In this document: positions 4,641-6,400 of the stretch, piece after piece
Position numbering within the stretch: position 1 is the stretch's first letter
How the letters are laid out: each line of letters opens with the position of its first letter
Origin: Spirochaetales bacterium
GTDB taxonomy: Bacteria; Spirochaetota; Spirochaetia; JAGLYY01
Direction of reading: 5' to 3'
Length of the DNA stretch: 6,400 nucleotides
Assembly: GCA_023131935.1 (NCBI GenBank)
Contig: JAGLYY010000461.1
Location: 1 to 6,400, forward strand
The notes under the pieces: model-generated
The model's database searches: none
The model's input: the letters and a program-made list of their open reading frames with translations, nothing else
What the model was told of the DNA's origin: nothing
Program-made: the position numbers and the translations under genes

Positions 4641-6337
4641 CAAGCGACCCCTTTCGGAATCCGGATACTTACCATTGTACCCTCCCCCCGGCGGCTATTG
4701 ATCGTCAGCCCATATTTGTCCCCATACTTAGTAACAAGTCTTCTATTAATGTTCTGGAGAGCACTGATACCTCCCTGATCATCCGGAAGGAGTATCCGGG
4801 ATAATTGGTTTTTCTTTATCCCGATACCATTATCCCTTACCAGGAATACGATATTGTGCTTCCCCTCTTTTACTTCCACTTTGATCTGCCCTCCTTGTTT
4901 ACGTACCATTATTCCATGCTTTACCGCGTTTTCAACCAACGGCTGGAGGAGGAGAGGGGGAATCTGAAACTCCAGGTCCTCAGGGATCTTGAAATTTACT
5001 TTCAGCTTATTGCCGAACCTGGCTTTCTCGATTTCAAGGTAAGATTTGATATGTTCTATCTCTTTATATATACTGACATCCCCCTTAAGCTGCTGTGAAT
5101 TTTTTCGGAAAAACGCTCCAAGATACTGAAGCAATATTCGAGCTTTTTCAGGATCAGTCCGAATAAGGGAACCGATAGTATTTATTGCATTAAAGAGAAA
5201 ATGAGGATTGATCTGAGATTGAAGTGCTTTCAATTCTGCCTGCTCTAATAGCTTTTTCTGCTCTTCAATTCTACTAAGTTCTATCTGAGTAGAAAAAAGA
5301 GAGGCAAGCCCTTTTGCCAATTTAATATCAACAGCAGTAATGGCGTTCTTTTCCTCCCGGTAAAGGTTTAAAGTCCCCACTATTTCATCCAACCTGAAAA
5401 GGGGGACAATTACCGCGGAATTAAAAGTACACCTCCGTGCGTTGCAGTGGATTTTTTCTTTTGAATTCGCAATCTGAATCCGTTTGGTTTTTATTGCTTT
5501 TTTGCATAAATCCGTATACAGGGATTCTCCGGGGAGATGATGCGCCTCCCCTGCCCCAACATGGGAAAGAACAATCTCCCGGTTGCTAAATGATACTGCC
5601 GCAAGATCAGTATTCTCCAGGATGATTCGTGCGCTTGCCCTTGCCGTTTCCTGAGTAAAGCCCTTTTTTAAATATTGTAGCGTCTTCCGTACTATCCTGA
5701 AGATTATTTTCGCCTGGGTAGCCGCGGCCCTTTCCTGTTCTTTTTTTATTCCTTCGATAATCGCGATAAAAACAGCAATGGCAATTGAGTTCGCAACAAT
5801 CATCGGGACTGCAATGATGGAGACCAGCTCCAGTGCGGCACTAAAAGGCCGGGCAAGCAGTAGAACGATAAGCATGTGAAGAAGCTCAGCGAAAGCACCT
5901 GTAACCATTGCAAATTGCCATTTCAATTCTACGCGCTGCATCGTCCTGCTTAGAAGACCGCCAAGCAAGCCTTCAATAATTGTGGCAGACATACAGGCAA
6001 CTGATGTAAAACCCCCAATATCGATAGCCCAACGGTGTAAGCCGGCTATAAGGCCGGAAAGCAGTCCGATAACAGGCCCACCTAAAAGACCTGCAACAAA
6101 AACAGCCACAACTCTTGAATTCGCGATTGCCCCATGGACGGGAATACCAAGATATGTTTCTGCTATTCCTAAGACACCAAAAAAGATGACCACTATAACA
6201 CATACTGCAGGCTTTTCTTTGAATACATATGGTTTAGCAAAGATGTGACGTACTACCCTCACCTGGGATAAGGCAAGAATAAAAACGGTAATTACTCCCG
6301 CTTGATTCAGCAAACTCTTGAGAATCTCAACCATCAT
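4640..6337 (-). CDS. LytS/BtsS/YpdA-family membrane sensor histidine kinase
   Basis: This is a 565-aa sensor kinase that should autophosphorylate on H379 and pass the phosphate to the adjacent LytTR regulator. The N-terminal ~195 residues are hydrophobic, with segments near 12-29, 43-63, 76-100, 108-130, 143-163 and 171-195. They carry the 5TM-5TMR_LYT signature: NSR at 73-75, GLLGGP at 83-88, GLIAGLHR at 95-102 and EGLLGG at 122-127. A GAF domain spans about 225-355 and includes an HC-x4-C motif (C298, C303). A short coiled coil (355-375) leads to the His_kinase motif QINPHFLFN (375-383, H379). The ATPase has an N-box with N470 and the G1 box DNGIGI (502-507). The second glycine box (GGISALQNI, 522-530) lacks the usual GxGxGL pattern. 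ATG 6337 is chosen because in-frame stops lie just upstream; ATG 6334 is equally possible. The ribosome site (AAGGG, 12 bases away) is weak. Relatives sense extracellular pyruvate (BtsS, YpdA) or act in murein hydrolase control (LytS), so the ligand here is inferred. Confidence 0.93.
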   Translation of the reverse strand: MMVEILKSLLNQAGVITVFILALSQVRVVRHIFAKPYVFKEKPAVCVIVVIFFGVLGIAETYLGIPVHGAIANSRVVAVFVAGLLGGPVIGLLSGLIAGLHRWAIDIGGFTSVACMSATIIEGLLGGLLSRTMQRVELKWQFAMVTGAFAELLHMLIVLLLARPFSAALELVSIIAVPMIVANSIAIAVFIAIIEGIKKEQERAAATQAKIIFRIVRKTLQYLKKGFTQETARASARIILENTDLAAVSFSNREIVLSHVGAGEAHHLPGESLYTDLCKKAIKTKRIQIANSKEKIHCNARRCTFNSAVIVPLFRLDEIVGTLNLYREEKNAITAVDIKLAKGLASLFSTQIELSRIEEQKKLLEQAELKALQSQINPHFLFNAINTIGSLIRTDPEKARILLQYLGAFFRKNSQQLKGDVSIYKEIEHIKSYLEIEKARFGNKLKVNFKIPEDLEFQIPPLLLQPLVENAVKHGIMVRKQGGQIKVEVKEGKHNIVFLVRDNGIGIKKNQLSRILLPDDQGGISALQNINRRLVTKYGDKYGLTINSRRGEGTMVSIRIPKGVA

Positions 6338-6369
6338 TGCTCAATACTACCCTTGATCATAATGAATAC

Positions 6370-6398
6370 ATAGTATCGCAAGAATCCGGAATTGTTAA
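6370..6398 (-). promoter_or_regulatory. candidate promoter of the sensor kinase-regulator operon
   Basis: On the minus strand a TTAACA hexamer (6398-6393, five of six bases matching the sigma70 -35 consensus) is followed by exactly 17 bases and TACTAT (6375-6370, four of six matching the -10 consensus). Transcription would start near 6363, leaving a leader of about 26 bases before the kinase ATG. The spacing is ideal but the -10 is imperfect, and the window ends just upstream, so a promoter or reading gene further out cannot be excluded. I saw no convincing copy of the LytTR repeat found upstream of cstA, so autoregulation is not supported here. Confidence 0.4.
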
Positions 6399-6400
6399 GG

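Overview
All six protein genes lie on the minus strand and read from high to low coordinates, in this order: LytS-type sensor kinase, LytTR response regulator, CstA-family transporter, a 94-aa unknown protein, a single-domain ArsA/Get3-like ATPase, and a 223-aa protein with one N-terminal membrane segment. Base composition looks roughly balanced to slightly AT-rich. Shine-Dalgarno sites are strong before most genes and coding density is very high. This suggests a bacterium, perhaps a Gram-negative anaerobe such as a member of the Desulfobacterota or a relative. That placement is an impression from protein style only, as there is no rRNA or marker gene here.

Region 6400-3873 holds the two-component system. 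A possible promoter (TTAACA-17 bp-TACTAT) precedes the kinase. The kinase has a 5TM-5TMR_LYT membrane sensor, a GAF domain, a His_kinase domain with H379 and an ATPase domain. Its stop codon shares one base with the regulator start (TGATG). The regulator is a receiver plus LytTR DNA-binding domain.

Region 3872-3763 (110 bp) is the only substantial gap inside the cluster. It carries a clear tandem direct repeat, TGCATTTCAT-N11-GGCACTTCAT, with copies 21 bp apart (two helical turns). This is the geometry expected of a LytTR regulator and closely resembles the recalled E. coli YpdB site. A TATACT -10 box with no good -35 follows, then a strong ribosome site for the transporter. The sequence therefore suggests a closed circuit: membrane/GAF sensing, LytTR phosphorylation, and activation of the CstA transporter. 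In E. coli the related BtsSR-BtsT and YpdAB-YhjX circuits respond to extracellular pyruvate, so pyruvate or a related small carbon source is the leading ligand hypothesis.

Region 2043-108 holds three tightly packed genes behind cstA (gaps of 34, 12 and 12 bases using the preferred starts, with no visible terminator). The small-gene stop overlaps the ATPase ribosome site, and the ATPase stop overlaps the ribosome site of the last gene. An ArsA/Get3-like ATPase flanked by two unrecognised small proteins, one or both probably membrane-associated, behind a carbon-starvation transporter is the least explained part of the window. It could be a membrane-protein assembly or transporter-regulating module. 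No arsenic-resistance gene is present. Bases 1-107 hold no supportable gene, only two short palindromes.
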